Shown: positions 1 to 12,162, counted from the first letter of the stretch. The stretch is 64,000 nt of DNA from Inonotus obliquus (GCA_032164295.1 JAJHTX010000002.1:2914001-2978000); one strand, 5' to 3'. Notes: generated by a model from the letters alone, not told the origin. Made by a program: numbers and translations.

Positions 1-453
1 TCGAATGTCGAGTCCTGTGAGAGTGTTCCAGTTCAGAGTAAGTAAATCATACGATGATTAAAGAAACGCACAATCGTCATTTCCTTCCCATGAGCCTTCC
101 TAAACGCTTTCGTCCAGCGTACTTTACGAGGATTTCGCTTCATCCTAAACACACCGTCAATACCTTGTCCTGCGGGGCTGCACAAGTCGTCGCTTACTTG
201 AAATTCTTGTGGCACCTAACATATACAGTATGTCAGAACAAGAAGACCCAGAGTCATCCAACTTAACATTCCACGCACTTTGAAGAGCAGAATCGAAACA
301 TTTTGGAATCATTGCGCACGAACGCCGAACCTTTGCAAGAGAAAGCAACAAGCAAAATCAGACGTTCTTGCTAACTCTAGAAGGTCAAGTAAAGGTTATA
401 CCATGCCCCGGATAGACGCTTTTCGAGCAAAAGTAACACTTCTCGATTCTCAT
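1..453 (-). CDS. RLP24: RLP24, ribosome biogenesis protein (partial, runs off the left edge)
   Basis: Relative of ribosomal protein L24 that acts in the nucleolus and early cytoplasm as a pre-60S assembly factor and is exchanged for L24e. Translating the minus strand and splicing tiny exons gives a start at 453 reading MRIEKCYFC, then [21 protein letters not shown] and [18 protein letters not shown], followed by GKEMTIDSTFE at the window edge. The Cys pairs CYFC and CSSKC form the expected L24e zinc finger, and [15 protein letters not shown] is the family hallmark. At least four introns have clean GT/AG borders; one exon is only about 17 nt. The C-terminal half lies outside the window. Identity is firm because the conserved block is nearly invariant in fungi; exact splice sites are read by eye. 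Confidence 0.9.
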
Positions 454-790
454 CGTATAACGTCTTCGGTGTGGTTTTGAGAGCGTTGCGCAGTATCGCT
501 TCACGTTGAGTAAATTGCAAGCCAAATTTCCCACGCCAGCTTGAGTCACGTGAAGTAAAATTGTGGCTTCAATTTATTGATTAGATTTACGTATTTCGCC
601 CGATTTTCCTTCTCCCGTCAATCGCTCAACTACTTTCAAACCTTACTCGACGCTGAGATCTAAGCACCTTCGCCCTCTATTTCCGGAAAAGTATAGACTT
701 AATCCCTACATAATTACAAAACTGGGTGTCCATTGTTAGCGAAACCTTCCAATATGGGAGTCGAAGCCATATATCCTCCGTTTTTGATCC
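454..790. other. Intergenic, RLP24 promoter side
   Basis: This stretch lies between the RLP24 start codon and the 3' end of the ornithine monooxygenase gene. Apart from the TCACGTGA palindrome listed separately, I see no coding sequence or repeat. Confidence 0.5.
546..553. promoter_or_regulatory. E-box palindrome TCACGTGA
   Basis: A perfect 8-bp palindrome with a CACGTG core sits about 93 bp upstream of the RLP24 start codon, a usual distance for a bHLH or Cbf1-type site in fungal promoters. Function is inferred from position and motif only. Confidence 0.4.
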
Positions 791-2744
791 TTAGTCGACC
801 TTCAGCAAGTCGTCCAGGACCTCACCTGAGCGTACGCTGACGACGCTTAGGAGCGTATCACTCAAACCGTGAGTTGCTTCTTCGCACCCTTGAAGGTAGA
901 TGCGGTTCTTGGTCTCCTGGGATGCGATAGGAAGGAGCCTATACGCGCGCGAGATCCTTACCTGTACGGTTTCGGGAAGAACTCGTGGTGGGAGCGAGAG
1001 ACTAGGGGAAGAGGGTGGCGTACTCGCAGAGCTGGTACTACCACTCTGAGGACTTAGAGGATGATTATTGTCTCGTTCGGGAGCATTGTCTATCTCTTGT
1101 GGTACATGCTGGTGCGCGGGAACCAGACGAACGCGGGCGTCATCCGATATTCCAGCGAGTCCAAAGTCCTTTGCAAGATTTGACTCGCGGAGAAGGCTTA
1201 GCCATGTCTTGCGTTCGTAGCCGGTCCCGCAGATGACAGCATCGTACGTATCTTCGGACAGTTCGTGCACTAGAGCATTCTGACGAATCAAGGTGACTCG
1301 TTGTGGGAATGAAGTGTCCTTGGCTTGAGGGGACAGACTTGCGCCGACGACCGTCTCGTTGATGCGCAGGTTCACGCGGGCCTTTAGTGGTAAGGGGCTT
1401 CCACTTTGGCGAGAAGCGATCGCATCCGAAAGCTTTTGCTCATAAATAAGTTCGTATAACTGTCGCGCATATACTGTCAGTCAGTCACTCGCATAAAAAT
1501 CCGTATGCAGTCTCGTACATCATCAATTGTCTTTGGATTTACGACGCTGTAATTCGTGTTCTTGTACTCGTGGAGGATCTGGGCCCGAAGACGATCCGTC
1601 GGAAATTTATACCATTCGTCCGTCGCTGGAGAGCAAGATGGATGCTTCAGTTGTTAATGCGATATGAGATATTTGGGCGCTACATACAATGCGGATCGAA
1701 TATTTCGTTTACGAACGGTGAGTTGTCACTGGGTTTGAGTGAACCCTTACGAATGATCATGTCGATCTGATGGCCATCACTCGGGACATCCGAAAGCCGA
1801 TTGTATAGATCGATCAGGCACTCTGCGCAACTCTGTCCGCCACCGACCATGGCGATCTTGAGCGGTGATCCCGATTGCGTGATCTTAGCTAGTAAGGACA
1901 CGATAGACGTCACGTAGTAGGACGTGTGGAATATCGGGACACTGAGTGTGCTTTGCGTCGTCCAGTGAGGCGGCTGAAGGTATGTCAAGACGCGCGGAAG
2001 CCGCGGTGTGGGACCGGTTGACAGGATGATGTCCTCTATGTGAGCGGGTTGTTCAGAGCGTGTCCTTGGCTCTCAAAGTAAGATGAAGCGATACGCACTT
2101 GTTCTGCGTACATTGATCTCACCGGACAGCGTCTGACGGCTGACGACTTCGATGAGGTCCCGTTCATCGACGTGAACCTTGGAAATAGCGATAATCTCTT
2201 CGCCATATGCAACGTCGACACCTCGCTTTGCAACCTCACGAGCTGCCCATCCGAGGTAATCGGCAAACTCGCGCCGTGACGGAACGGTGGTACCGCGATT
2301 AATGAACGAACTGAGACGATTTTGGGAGTGAAGGTAAGAGAGGAAAGTAAAATAGGAGCACGGGTTGCGGAGAGTCGCTAGATCCTTCAGGCAGCTAAGA
2401 AGAACAGGTGTATGTGGTATCAGAGAAGAGTAACAAAGTTATGATGAACGGCAATCTGGATAGTGCCGACCTTATCTGCATCTTAGCACCAGGGATAAGC
2501 ATTCCTGGATGCCATTGAAACTCTACATTCTTCTCGATGAAGATAACCCGCAGATTGTGTTTGAACTGGATGCTAATTCAATCTAGCTGAATGAGGAACG
2601 AGGTGATCGACTAGCTCATACCTCTTGCGAAGACCACTTGTCAGCAAAGGCAACCGCGATGGCAATATTGGCAGGACCAAAACCGACTCCGAGGACATCG
2701 TAGGTGTCTATACAAGAGTCGGGGGTAATGGAAGACACGGCCAT
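791..2744 (-). CDS. sidA: L-ornithine N5-monooxygenase (siderophore biosynthesis)
   Basis: FAD- and NADPH-dependent hydroxylase that makes N5-hydroxy-L-ornithine, the first committed step of hydroxamate siderophore synthesis. The start at 2744 gives [11 protein letters not shown] and the FAD motif [11 protein letters not shown] near residues 20-30. Then come [17 protein letters not shown] and [14 protein letters not shown] (substrate-domain landmarks), the NADPH motif VGGGQSCAE, the block [11 protein letters not shown], and the C-terminal signature DAVICGTGY. At least four short introns are needed, and the frame is open throughout once they are removed. The protein ends in KVD, with no obvious peroxisomal signal. 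It is divergent from the siderophore NRPS across a GATA-rich promoter, a pairing known in basidiomycetes such as Omphalotus (omo1/fso1). Iron repression through the GATA sites is likely. Confidence 0.93.
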
Positions 2745-3460
2745 GATGCATTAGTCAGATACTGAAGAGATGCGGGAGAGAAGAAGTACTGTGTAGCGAG
2801 GGAAAGGAAAGGGGGATGGGAGAGTTGTGAAGATGGGGCAAAGAAAGTGATATTTATTTTGGTAGTACTCATGCCGCCAAGGGTGGTTGCATCCGTCAAG
2901 AAAGATGGATAAAATATGATGCGAGAGGTGTTGATATATCGGGTGGAGACGGTCTGGATGAGATGAGGTGATATTGAATGCAAGAGGGTGGCCAGGACAT
3001 TATTCTGCTGTTGAAAAAATTGGGTATAGATGACGGACACAAATTGATATCAGATAATGATATAGATAAAGTTATCTTATCTGATCAGCAGAGTCCCACG
3101 ATCATTCGGTTAGATCCTTCTCCACTCGGCTAAGCATCTTGTCTACCCACTGCCTACTCCATCCGATTTTCGAGGTACATTTTTTTTCTCGAAACAACAT
3201 CCGACATCAAATCGACGAGCAAGAAACAAGCAGCTATGCGACGGCCGAAGTCCGATGGCGAGAAGTGTCGCGGGCCGAATGGGAACTGTGACGACAAAGA
3301 ATGGGCTAGATTGGGCTTACTGAGCGGGGAGAGCGTGACATAGCAGGAAGGACTCAGTCCATGTGTCTCTAAGCCTACTCTATTCATCATACATAAACGT
3401 CCTCCCCTCCACAGGATAGCCAGTGCCACCATCGTTTTAGTTCACCTCGTTCCCATACCC
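2745..3460. promoter_or_regulatory. Bidirectional promoter of the siderophore gene pair
   Basis: The only DNA between the start codons of the monooxygenase (minus) and the NRPS (plus), so it must hold both promoters. The stretch nearest the NRPS start is CT-rich, like many fungal transcription start regions. The dominant feature is the GATA cluster at 3049-3085. Open frames here have no protein-like character. Confidence 0.8.
3049..3085. promoter_or_regulatory. Inverted cluster of iron-type GATA sites
   Basis: ATCAGATAA at 3049-3057 is an exact match to ATCWGATAA, the consensus of the fungal iron-regulating GATA repressors (SreA, Urbs1 and SRE families). Its exact reverse complement TTATCTGAT stands at 3077-3085. 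Between them lie AGATAA (3064-3069) and TTATCT (3072-3077), so four GATA cores fall within 37 bp in a near-palindrome. The cluster is about 305 bp from the monooxygenase start and 376 bp from the NRPS start. Two inverted full-consensus sites make chance unlikely. Binding itself is inferred. Confidence 0.75.
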
Positions 3461-6400
3461 ATGGCGAACTCTTCTGGCTCAACCTCACTCTCGCCTTTTT
3501 CGGACTACAGTCATCTCTCACTCCCAGATTTATCTACTCTCCGCCACCCGCCCGACTCTCGTCAGGGTATTTCAGTACCTGTTTCTCCCGACGCATCTCA
3601 AACAGTCGTCCTTGTCGCCCTCTCCCGAATCCTCGGTTCCTATACCGGTGTAGCGGACGTCCTTATTGGGTGGCATCCTCCAGGAGCCACCCCGATCAAT
3701 CCACGAACCATCACTGCCGTTCGGGTCAATTGGACAAACGCGAGCAAATACGATGACGTTCTAAAGAACCTTATTTCGCAAGAAACCGAAGATGAACCTT
3801 CATTCATTCGGTCCACTCTCGGTATTCAACTCGATGATGGTCTTCAACCGTTCTTAGCCGTTCTCACTTCAGACCTTGAATACAACCACCCCCTTGTCGT
3901 ATCTCTCGAATCAAAGAAAACTGTCGACGACTTGCATCAGACGTTACACATCAAGTACTCTACTCTCCGCTTCCATGAATCGTCCGCCCGGCTCCTTGCA
4001 AAACAGGTGGCGGCACTCGTAGCGCGGATTGTTCGAGATCCGGATTTGTCACCAAAGTCTCTCGATTTCTTTACGGATGATCTATTGTCGGTTGTCTCAA
4101 TGCGCACAGAGGACACAGTATACACGCATTATCCTGAAGCTCGCGATATTATTGAATTTGTCAAGCGGCCCGACCCCACGACCGTGATAATCGAGTATTA
4201 CCCAGACCTCCATCTAGAAGGATCTGACGCAGTTGAACGCTCCGTGCAGTATTTGACTTATGGAGAGCTGGATAGACGTTCAAATCGCTTCGCGGCATAC
4301 CTTCTTGCACAGGGACTTGAGCCTGAGGACCGTGTCACACTGTGTATGCCTCGAGGTATCTACTTCCATGTTGCCATGATAGGCGTGCTTAAAGCCGGGG
4401 GTTGTTATGTACCAGTACGTCCAATTCTTTCTTTTGTGATGTAGACGTTGTCAGCTTGGTTTGTATTCTCCAGATCGATCCCGAACTTCCCGAAGAACGG
4501 CGAAAGTTTATTAATGACGATTCAGGCTCCCGCTTTGCTCTGACAGCTGACAACATTGAAGAGCACATTACCGCATCCGAAGAGTATTCGGACGTGGATA
4601 TCAATAATACGCGACCTGACGGGCTTGCGTATCTTTTGTACACGAGTGGAACAACCGGCACACCGAAAGGCTGTTTGCTTACGCATGACGGTTTCGCGCA
4701 GGCTATTCATGCTCTTAGCTGGTTTGCAAACCAGGCGGGTCCCAACAAACGGCGCTGGCCTCAATCAGGGCGGTACCTTTGCGTCGCCTGTAAGTAGGTT
4801 TTTTTTTCGTATTTTCTTCGTAATCATCATTTCTTATGCGCACACCCAGCCATTGCATTCGACGTACATTTGGCCGAAATTTTTGTAGGACTCTCTCTCG
4901 GGATGACAATCATCTGTGCACCTCGATCACAACTTTTTGAGGATCTGCCATATTGGCTTAACCGCCTGCATATCACGCATGTCGGCATTGTACCGAGTCT
5001 CATTGAAGCCACAATGCATGCAGTTACCGCGTCTGTAGAGCTTGCGGATGATATGAAAGGAGATGGTGCGAAATCACAGGCAATGGACCTGGCATACATA
5101 GCGAGCGGTGGAGAGAAGATGAGTGACTCGGTGCGTTCTCTTGCTAGTAGCTTGAGGTGAAATGTTACTCATAAGTTGCCCAGATCTTAGACAAATGGGC
5201 AGATAGCCCCCTTGTGACATTGGCGAACTTCTACGGTCCGAGTGAGACGACCATCGGTTGTTCGTCGCGTCTTATGACTTCTCAGACGCGTAAAGAGAAT
5301 ATTGGATGCATATTTGATAGTTGCTCCGCCTACGTAGTCGATGAGAATCTCAATATTGTGGTCCGCGGAGGGGTGGGTGAGCTTCTAGTAGGAGGGCGGC
5401 TTGTCGGCCGTGGCTATCACAACCGTCCGGATTTGACGGTAAAGGCTTTCGTAGAGTTCTCGCATGGATCTCATCATGAACGAGTTTATCGTACTGGTGA
5501 CCTAAGTAGGTCATATCCACGCCTCTTCGACTAAGTTCTAGCTGAATGATCTTTGTAGTCCGACTCATGCCAGACGACACAATGGAGATTCTCGGACGCA
5601 TAGACACGCAAATTAAGCTGCGCGGTGTTCGTATCGAGTCGGAAGGTGTATCATCGGTCATACGCAACGCGGCCGCTCGTTTTCCCGGCCTACGTTCCAA
5701 TGCTGTTCCGGATGTTTCGACAATCCTTACCCGTCACCCTCAGCTTAAAATGGACCAACTTGTTTCATTCATTGGCTTGGACTCATCCGCGTCAATCGCT
5801 CACCGTCGTTCTGCGAAGCCACAGATATTTGATGACGCCCCCCGTGGTCTCATTCGCGCCCTTAAAGAGGCATGCTCAAGAGAGCTTGCAAGCTACATGC
5901 GTCCTGCTCATATCGTGCCGCTGGACTTTCTTCCCCTAAATCAGAATGGGAAGACCGATAACAAGGTACTGGCAACACTCTTCCAGTCCGAGAGTCTCGA
6001 AGTTCTTGGACGTACAGGCGCTCAAAGGAGTAACGTCCATGTGAACGGAGCGGGACCTCCCCGTGCTCTGAATCAAACGGAAGCAAAAATAGCTAATATC
6101 ATATCCCGATACACGGAAGTTGCTCTTGCGCAACTTTCACCGTCGTCGAATTTGTTCCAGCTTGGATTCGATTCAGTGAAGTTTGTGAAACTTGCATCGG
6201 ACCTCGGTTTTTTGAATAACTCGAGGTCACTATCCGTTGGCACGATTATTCAGCATCCAACCATTGAGGAAATAACGGCGTTGTTAGAGAGTCGGGGAAG
6301 CGTCAAGCGGGGGATGCTTAGTCACTCTTTTGTCGAAGATTTCTCGCAACAATGGCGGCTAGAAGCCGGAGAGACATATGGAGCCGACAAGGTTGAGAGC

Positions 6401-9400
6401 GTATTGCCGACCTTTCCCGTCCAGGATGGCGTTTTGTATCGTTCGGCGGATCTCAGGACCTTGTATATACAGCATGTGATGCTGCAATTACACGATAACA
6501 TTGACGTTGAAAGGCTCAGGGGTGCCTGGACCGCGCTCATGGCTCAGCGCGAGATTCTTCGGTGAGCTGCCACCTTGAGGCTGTTCTTCTAGTGGAGTTA
6601 ATTTATCAAGTAATTATTAGTACCGTGTTCCACTATTCCTCATCTTTGATTCAGGTTGTACTCAAACCCGAAGCTTGTACCCTTCCTTGGATCGAGAGAC
6701 AGACCCGCGTGGACAGCGTTCAAGATTTCAAATCTAACTTCTTTGAAGTAGACGCGTTGGACTTTGCTCGGTCAATTAATGAGAACATCAGTGGTTCTCC
6801 TGCTTTTCGCCTAGCATTGTATCGCGTGCAGGGTCAGGCAACGTCGCTTCTTGCCATTTCTCTCCATCATGCCATATACGATGGGATCTCCCTCCCTCTC
6901 CTTCTCCAGGACCTCGAGGCACTCTATTTCCATAAAACTCCGCGGCCATCTACACCCCTCGGACTAGTGCTTGATGAGGTGTATGATGTTGATATGGAAG
7001 AAGCAGCCTTTTTCTGGAAGGAATCCTTTGCCGGATTTGACTGGTCCAAGATAACGAGACGTCTGGCATCTGGGGAGACGGCAAACATTCTCAGCAAGAC
7101 TTTCCGGGCCGGTTTGGGTGAATGGGAACATGACTCCGCAGAACTCAGAGTCTCGCTACAGGCCGTTCTGACGGCATCTTTTGGTATTTGTCTGGGAAGG
7201 CGGCTGTATGGAACCCCTGATGTTGTCTTCGGTGTATGTTGTGGCATCCTTGCGACTTATTTACACAAACTTACTCCATTCGTTTCTCCGCAGGTCATAC
7301 GTTCTGGTCGGTCGTTTGCGGATGACAGCCTAAATGAAGCTCGAGCCCCTCTGTTGACTGTGGTTCCTACACGCGTAAATGCAGAGCTAGGCGCGGAACT
7401 TCTCCAGAAAGTCCAGCACGATATTGGGGCTGTTCTTGCATTTGAGCACATACCCTTAAGTCGTGTACAAACATGGGTAAAGCCAGGTCGAGCATTGTTT
7501 GAAGTACTCTTTTCTGTCTCGATTGACGAAGGGGAGCCGATGGAGTTATGGGACATTCTCGAAAGCAAACAACCCGAGGCTGATGTGAGTACAAAATGAG
7601 ACCATCTTTTTCCCCACTCTGACGTCCTTCTCGCGCATAGTATATTCTTGCTGTGGAGGTAGTGCTCGATAAGAAGAGGGGTCAAATTCGTGTGGACTGC
7701 GGATTCACCGAGCCTTTGGGATCCTATGACGTTTCGGGCATCCTTGAAGAGCTCGAGGCGACGGCCAAAGCTTTAATAGAAGGCAGCATACAGCAAGGCC
7801 GATATGACATCGTCACCTCATATGAACAAGCCTTGGAAGAAGATAGCGACGTCGAGGACATATCAGATGGACCGGTGGACCAACAAGTCATTGATAAGAT
7901 TCACTCTGTCGTGTCGCATTTCCTAAAGATCGAAACGAGGCAAATCTCAGAGACTTCATCGCTCATCGGTTTCGGGTTAGATTCGATAAAGTCCGTAGCG
8001 TTGTCGCGAACTCTTAGGAAAGAGGGTGTTGAGATTAGGTCGCTTGATATAATGCGTCACCCGACGATTCGCCACATGGCCGCACTTTCTTCTAAAATGT
8101 TTTATTCGCCGGGAAACAGTAACGAACAGAAAGAGCAAGAACGATTACTAGCGGAGAAGCGAGCAAGGGTGGTTTCTTCGGTTGATTCCAGGCTATTGAA
8201 GCTAGAAGAGGGGGACCAGGTTCAACTGTATCCTACTACAGTACTCCAAGCTGGGATGTTATCCCAGGTGCGTTTCTGGGCTATGTTCCATAGGTTTGCG
8301 TCAGAGCTGACACCGATTTAGACAATCAGCTCACGCGGGCAGTTGTATGTTCACGCGTTTCCGTATAAATTAAGAACAGCAGTAGATATCGATCTTCTTC
8401 GGACCGCTTGGGAGAGAACAGTCGATCATTTCAGTACCCTTCGGACATCGTTTCATTTCGTAGAGAAGCTGGGCATATGGATCCAGGCTATCCATTCAGC
8501 CTATTGCTTGAATTGGGAAGAGTTGAACGTTCCACATAGGAAAACCGCCCTAGCTATGTCCGAAGAGTACATCAAGGAGTTGGATTTATCAACCGTACCC
8601 AAGCTCGCATCACCGCCGGCTTATGTACGGATACTTCGTCAGAGCGAAGATAATTCTCGGACGTTGTTACTCGTTCTTCATCATGCACTATACGATGGTA
8701 TTTCAATGGCAAGGCTTTCGGATGTAGTCCGGAGATTCTATCGTGATGAACAGCCCGTTCCTTCGACACAGTTTGTCGATCTTTTGGGCTACTTTGAGTA
8801 CCAGGAGTCATACGGCACGGGGTTCTGGGAGCGGCAATTGCGGAACTTTAAGCGACCAACGCTGTATAGAAGAACTATTTCAGCTTCACAGATGGATTCA
8901 GTCTCTGGGAGTATGGAGATTCCTATTACTGCTACCCAAATGAGTAAGGCTAGTCAACACTTTGAGGTGACGGCCCAATGCTTTGGACAAGCAGCATTTG
9001 CGATAGCTCTCGCCAGACTGTATAATCGTCGGGACTTGGTATACGGACATGTTGTATCTGGACGTAGCGTGCCCCAATCGGATGGTGTATTGGGTCCAAT
9101 GATCGTATGTGTCATTTCTTTTGGTCATTGCTATTGCCCAATAGACGATAATTTGCCTTTCTCAGTGCACATTACCGGTTAGGTCGCTAATCCCGGCAGG
9201 TCTGAGGAACCTAGATTTCGTACGCTCGATCCATAGACAAAACATGGCAGCACAGAGATGGCAACATGCATCTTTGAGATCCATTCATCGAAAGACAGGC
9301 TTGAGTTCGCTCTGGGATGCCATCTTCCTTTTCCAGCCAATATTGGACGTTGCATCAGATGGTCACGACGAGTTATGGTCCTTTGAGGAGTCTGAAGATG

Positions 9401-11434
9401 AGATTGCAAAGATACAGGTATGCCTAATAGTCTCTCCAAGCCGCTATATGTTGACTTGCCTCGTTAGTATCCCTTAAATGTCGAGCTTCACCAGCGCCAC
9501 AGTCATCTAGACATCAAGGCGGCAAGTCAGTCTGACTTCTTTGATAAGGATGGGTTGGACGGCATTGTTAAGGACTTCTCGGAAACGTTCTCAAGAATCA
9601 TCAACGACTCGTTGGGACACGCCCTCCCTCACATTGACAACGACGATGTACGTGGCGCTTTGGCTAATGGCAATGGCCATTATCGCAAGAGACCACTAGC
9701 TCAGGAATCCAGTACTGTTGACGCGAGAGTGACCAGCTTCATAGCTGTTGTATCCGCCTGTGTTGAGGCTCCAGTCAATTCGATTCAGCCCGACACGCCA
9801 CTCGTCTCCCTCGGGGTCGATTCCATCACCGCTATCCAGATTTCATCGAGAGCACGAGAAGTTGGTCTACAGCTGCATGCAGCCGACATCCTACGCTGTC
9901 AGGTTCCGGAAGACGTACTACAAGTATTGGAGAGTAAGACACGGTTGAAACGCATAGAAGCCATGTCAGAAGTGCGCCTGTCATCTCAACTTAAAGAATC
10001 CATAGTGCAGCGCCTCGGCGCATCCATGGACAAGATAGAAGACATTCTGCCAGCTACAGCGGGCATGGAATGGCTTGTTGCCATGTGGCAGCTAAGCAGC
10101 CGTGAACGCTTTCAACACGTTTTTGCGTTCGAACTACAGAGTGGCGTCGATGAGGAGAAGGTGAAGTCAGCCTGGTGCTCCCTCGTCCAGAAGCATTCGA
10201 TCCTCCGATCCACCTTCGTATCGACAACGGGCCGTGACATTAACATCGTCACTTTCAAGAGATTACCGGAAGAGCGCCTTTGGTCGTGCCACGACTTCTC
10301 GACGGGGCATGTTACTGTTGAAGCCATCGCGAAGGAGTTGGTTTCCAAGCCATTATCTACCGACCTACCGACGTGCAGTGCGGCTTTTGTTAAACTCCAA
10401 CATTCTAGACTTCTCGTACTGCATCTCCATCATTTCCAATATGATGCTTGGAGCTTGCGACTTCTTGTAAATGATCTCAAACAGCTCTACCAAGGGGGAG
10501 AAAATGGCAATAACGGAAGTCTGGCTTCATTCTTGGAGAACTGCAATTCCCGCTTTTTCAAGGAGGAGCAAGCGCGCTACTGGAAGGCTTACCTTCCTTC
10601 ACCTTTCCACCCTTCGCTCTTCCCAAAGCGCGTGACGAGCACAGGGGATCGATGCAACAGACTCTTCTACATCAATCGCCAGGCCCTGCGCAATGTTTCG
10701 CGTCTCCGTCAGTGTGCACAGGAGCTTTCCACGACCTTAAATGTCTTATTCTTGGCTTGTTGGGCGAAAGTTCAGGCGAAATATTCCGATGCTAGCTCAG
10801 CCACTTTTGGTTTATGGCACTTGGGCAGGTCCGGAATTGTTGACGACATCGATGTTCTCCCCGTGCCATGCATGAACGTCCTCCCGATACACGTTGACGA
10901 CACTGATACATCTGTGTCGAAGTTGGCAGACTGCATACAGACAGCGCTAAGGGAGCGCACTGCAATTGTCGAGCAAAGCCATCTTCTGGACGTGGAGCAA
11001 TGGATAGGCGGGAATGACAAGCAATTGATGATGAACGTTTTCGTTAACATTGTAGCAACCGCGGAGCTTGCAGATGGTCGTTCTGACGATTTCCTGAGAT
11101 TGGTAGACGTAAGCCGATATTAATTACATGACATCCATCCGGTAGCTAATTCTTTTCAGTTACCATACTTCATCCCTAGAATTGAAGAAACTGAAGAGAA
11201 ACCAACGGCCGAAAAGTTGGCCATATGCAATTTCATCGAGGTGCGTATACATGTTCTTAAAGTTGCAGAGAAAAAGACATCTTTTCATAGGATGCGGTAC
11301 TTGTCGACTTCGTGGTTGAGGGGGAGAATGTAACCATGTCTGTCGAATATAGATCGGATTACCTTGATGAAGAGAAGAGCCAGACCTTGGTGACAGAATG
11401 GGCGCGTGTTATGGAGGAGACTCTGGTATTATAA
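3461..11434 (+). CDS. NPS2: Hydroxamate siderophore non-ribosomal peptide synthetase, A-T-C-T-C-T-C
   Basis: Single-adenylation NRPS expected to activate N5-acyl-N5-hydroxyornithine and join it into a trimer, as basidioferrin synthetase CsNPS2 and Omphalotus Fso1 do. An N-terminal remnant of about 220 residues resembles the end of a condensation domain. The A domain (about 4230-5990) has YTSGTTGTPKG, NFYGPSETT, YRTGD, IKLRGVRIE and the catalytic-Lys motif NQNGKTDNK. Carrier domains carry LGFDS (near 6170), FGLDS (near 7975) and LGVDS (near 9815). Condensation domains have HHAIYDG (near 6867), HHALYDG (near 8680) and the variant HHFQYDA (near 10430). There are about ten short introns and roughly 2,400 residues in total. 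No thioesterase or reductase domain follows; the last condensation domain ends at the TAA at 11434. Stop-free exons indicate a functional gene. Confidence 0.93.
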
Positions 11435-11550
11435 TTTGTGTTTTCATAGAAACAAGTGGCATTACGTCAATACACGTAGACCAATAGTGTTCAAACTACG
11501 CACTTTTCGACCTCAACCATTCTCATATTCTTCACTCAGCATGTTCGACT

Positions 11551-12108
11551 CTATTCCGCCGTGGTATGATGCTTCCTCGCCACCTCTAGACATTCATGTT
11601 CCAGTTCCTTTAAATAGACGACATCGATCCCAGCGTCCATGAGTTTCTTGGTTCCCTCACACTTGACAAAATCATCGGGTTCGCCCACCCCAATGATGCA
11701 ACGCGAAACTCCAGCCTCAATGAGGGCATCAGCGCAAGGGGCCAATCCAGACGTCCTCACCGAACAGGGCTCCATAGTCGTATAAATATCGGACAAACGC
11801 AGCAGAGCGTCTGCAGTTGGTTGAATGTCATCAGAAGCCTGGAACCTCGATAGTAATTCTCGGATCTCCTCCTTTGTCAACCTGCGTACTTTTGCAAGAG
11901 CATTTGCCTCTGCGTGGGTGTTTCCTTCGAGTTCACGGGAATAACCACGGGCGAGGATGATAGGTTGAGCACCAGGTGGTCGCGCAACTATAACACAGCC
12001 AACCGAAAATGCGGTAGGTTTTGGCTCACATTTGTGCGCTTCTGCTAAAGCCAGGGACATCATCTCCAAGTCGAATACATTTGCTTCAGGAGAAAACGGG
12101 TTGTTCAT
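11551..12108 (-). CDS. Cytidine/deoxycytidylate-type deaminase, probably riboflavin pathway
   Basis: Intronless 185-residue protein of the zinc deaminase fold. The zinc and proton-shuttle motif HAE is at residues 65-67, and PCSVRTSGLAPC supplies Cys115 and Cys125; the PCS..R.SG...C form is typical of pyrimidine deaminases of riboflavin synthesis (the RIB2/RibD deaminase part). It would deaminate the diaminopyrimidine intermediate on the way to FMN and FAD. It converges on the NRPS, leaving 116 bp between stop codons. The start codon at 12108 lies only 54 bp from the end of a transposable element at 12163, so its promoter may have been replaced or interrupted. A general CMP/dCMP deaminase is the main alternative. 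Confidence 0.8.
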   Translation of the reverse strand: MNNPFSPEANVFDLEMMSLALAEAHKCEPKPTAFSVGCVIVARPPGAQPIILARGYSRELEGNTHAEANALAKVRRLTKEEIRELLSRFQASDDIQPTADALLRLSDIYTTMEPCSVRTSGLAPCADALIEAGVSRCIIGVGEPDDFVKCEGTKKLMDAGIDVVYLKELEHECLEVARKHHTTAE

Positions 12109-12155
12109 AGCGATGGTCGGTAATCGTTCGACTGCAATGACTGCAATGAAGTTAC

Positions 12156-12162
12156 ATTACAG
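12156..12162. repeat. Target-site duplication ATTACAG, left copy
   Basis: Direct copy of 13189-13195, immediately outside the left inverted end of the 1.03-kb element. Seven bases match exactly. Confidence 0.7.

Noticed and set aside
2708..3040. 110-codon minus-strand frame in the siderophore promoter
   Set aside because: It overlaps the real monooxygenase start in another frame, is low complexity and shows no conserved motif.
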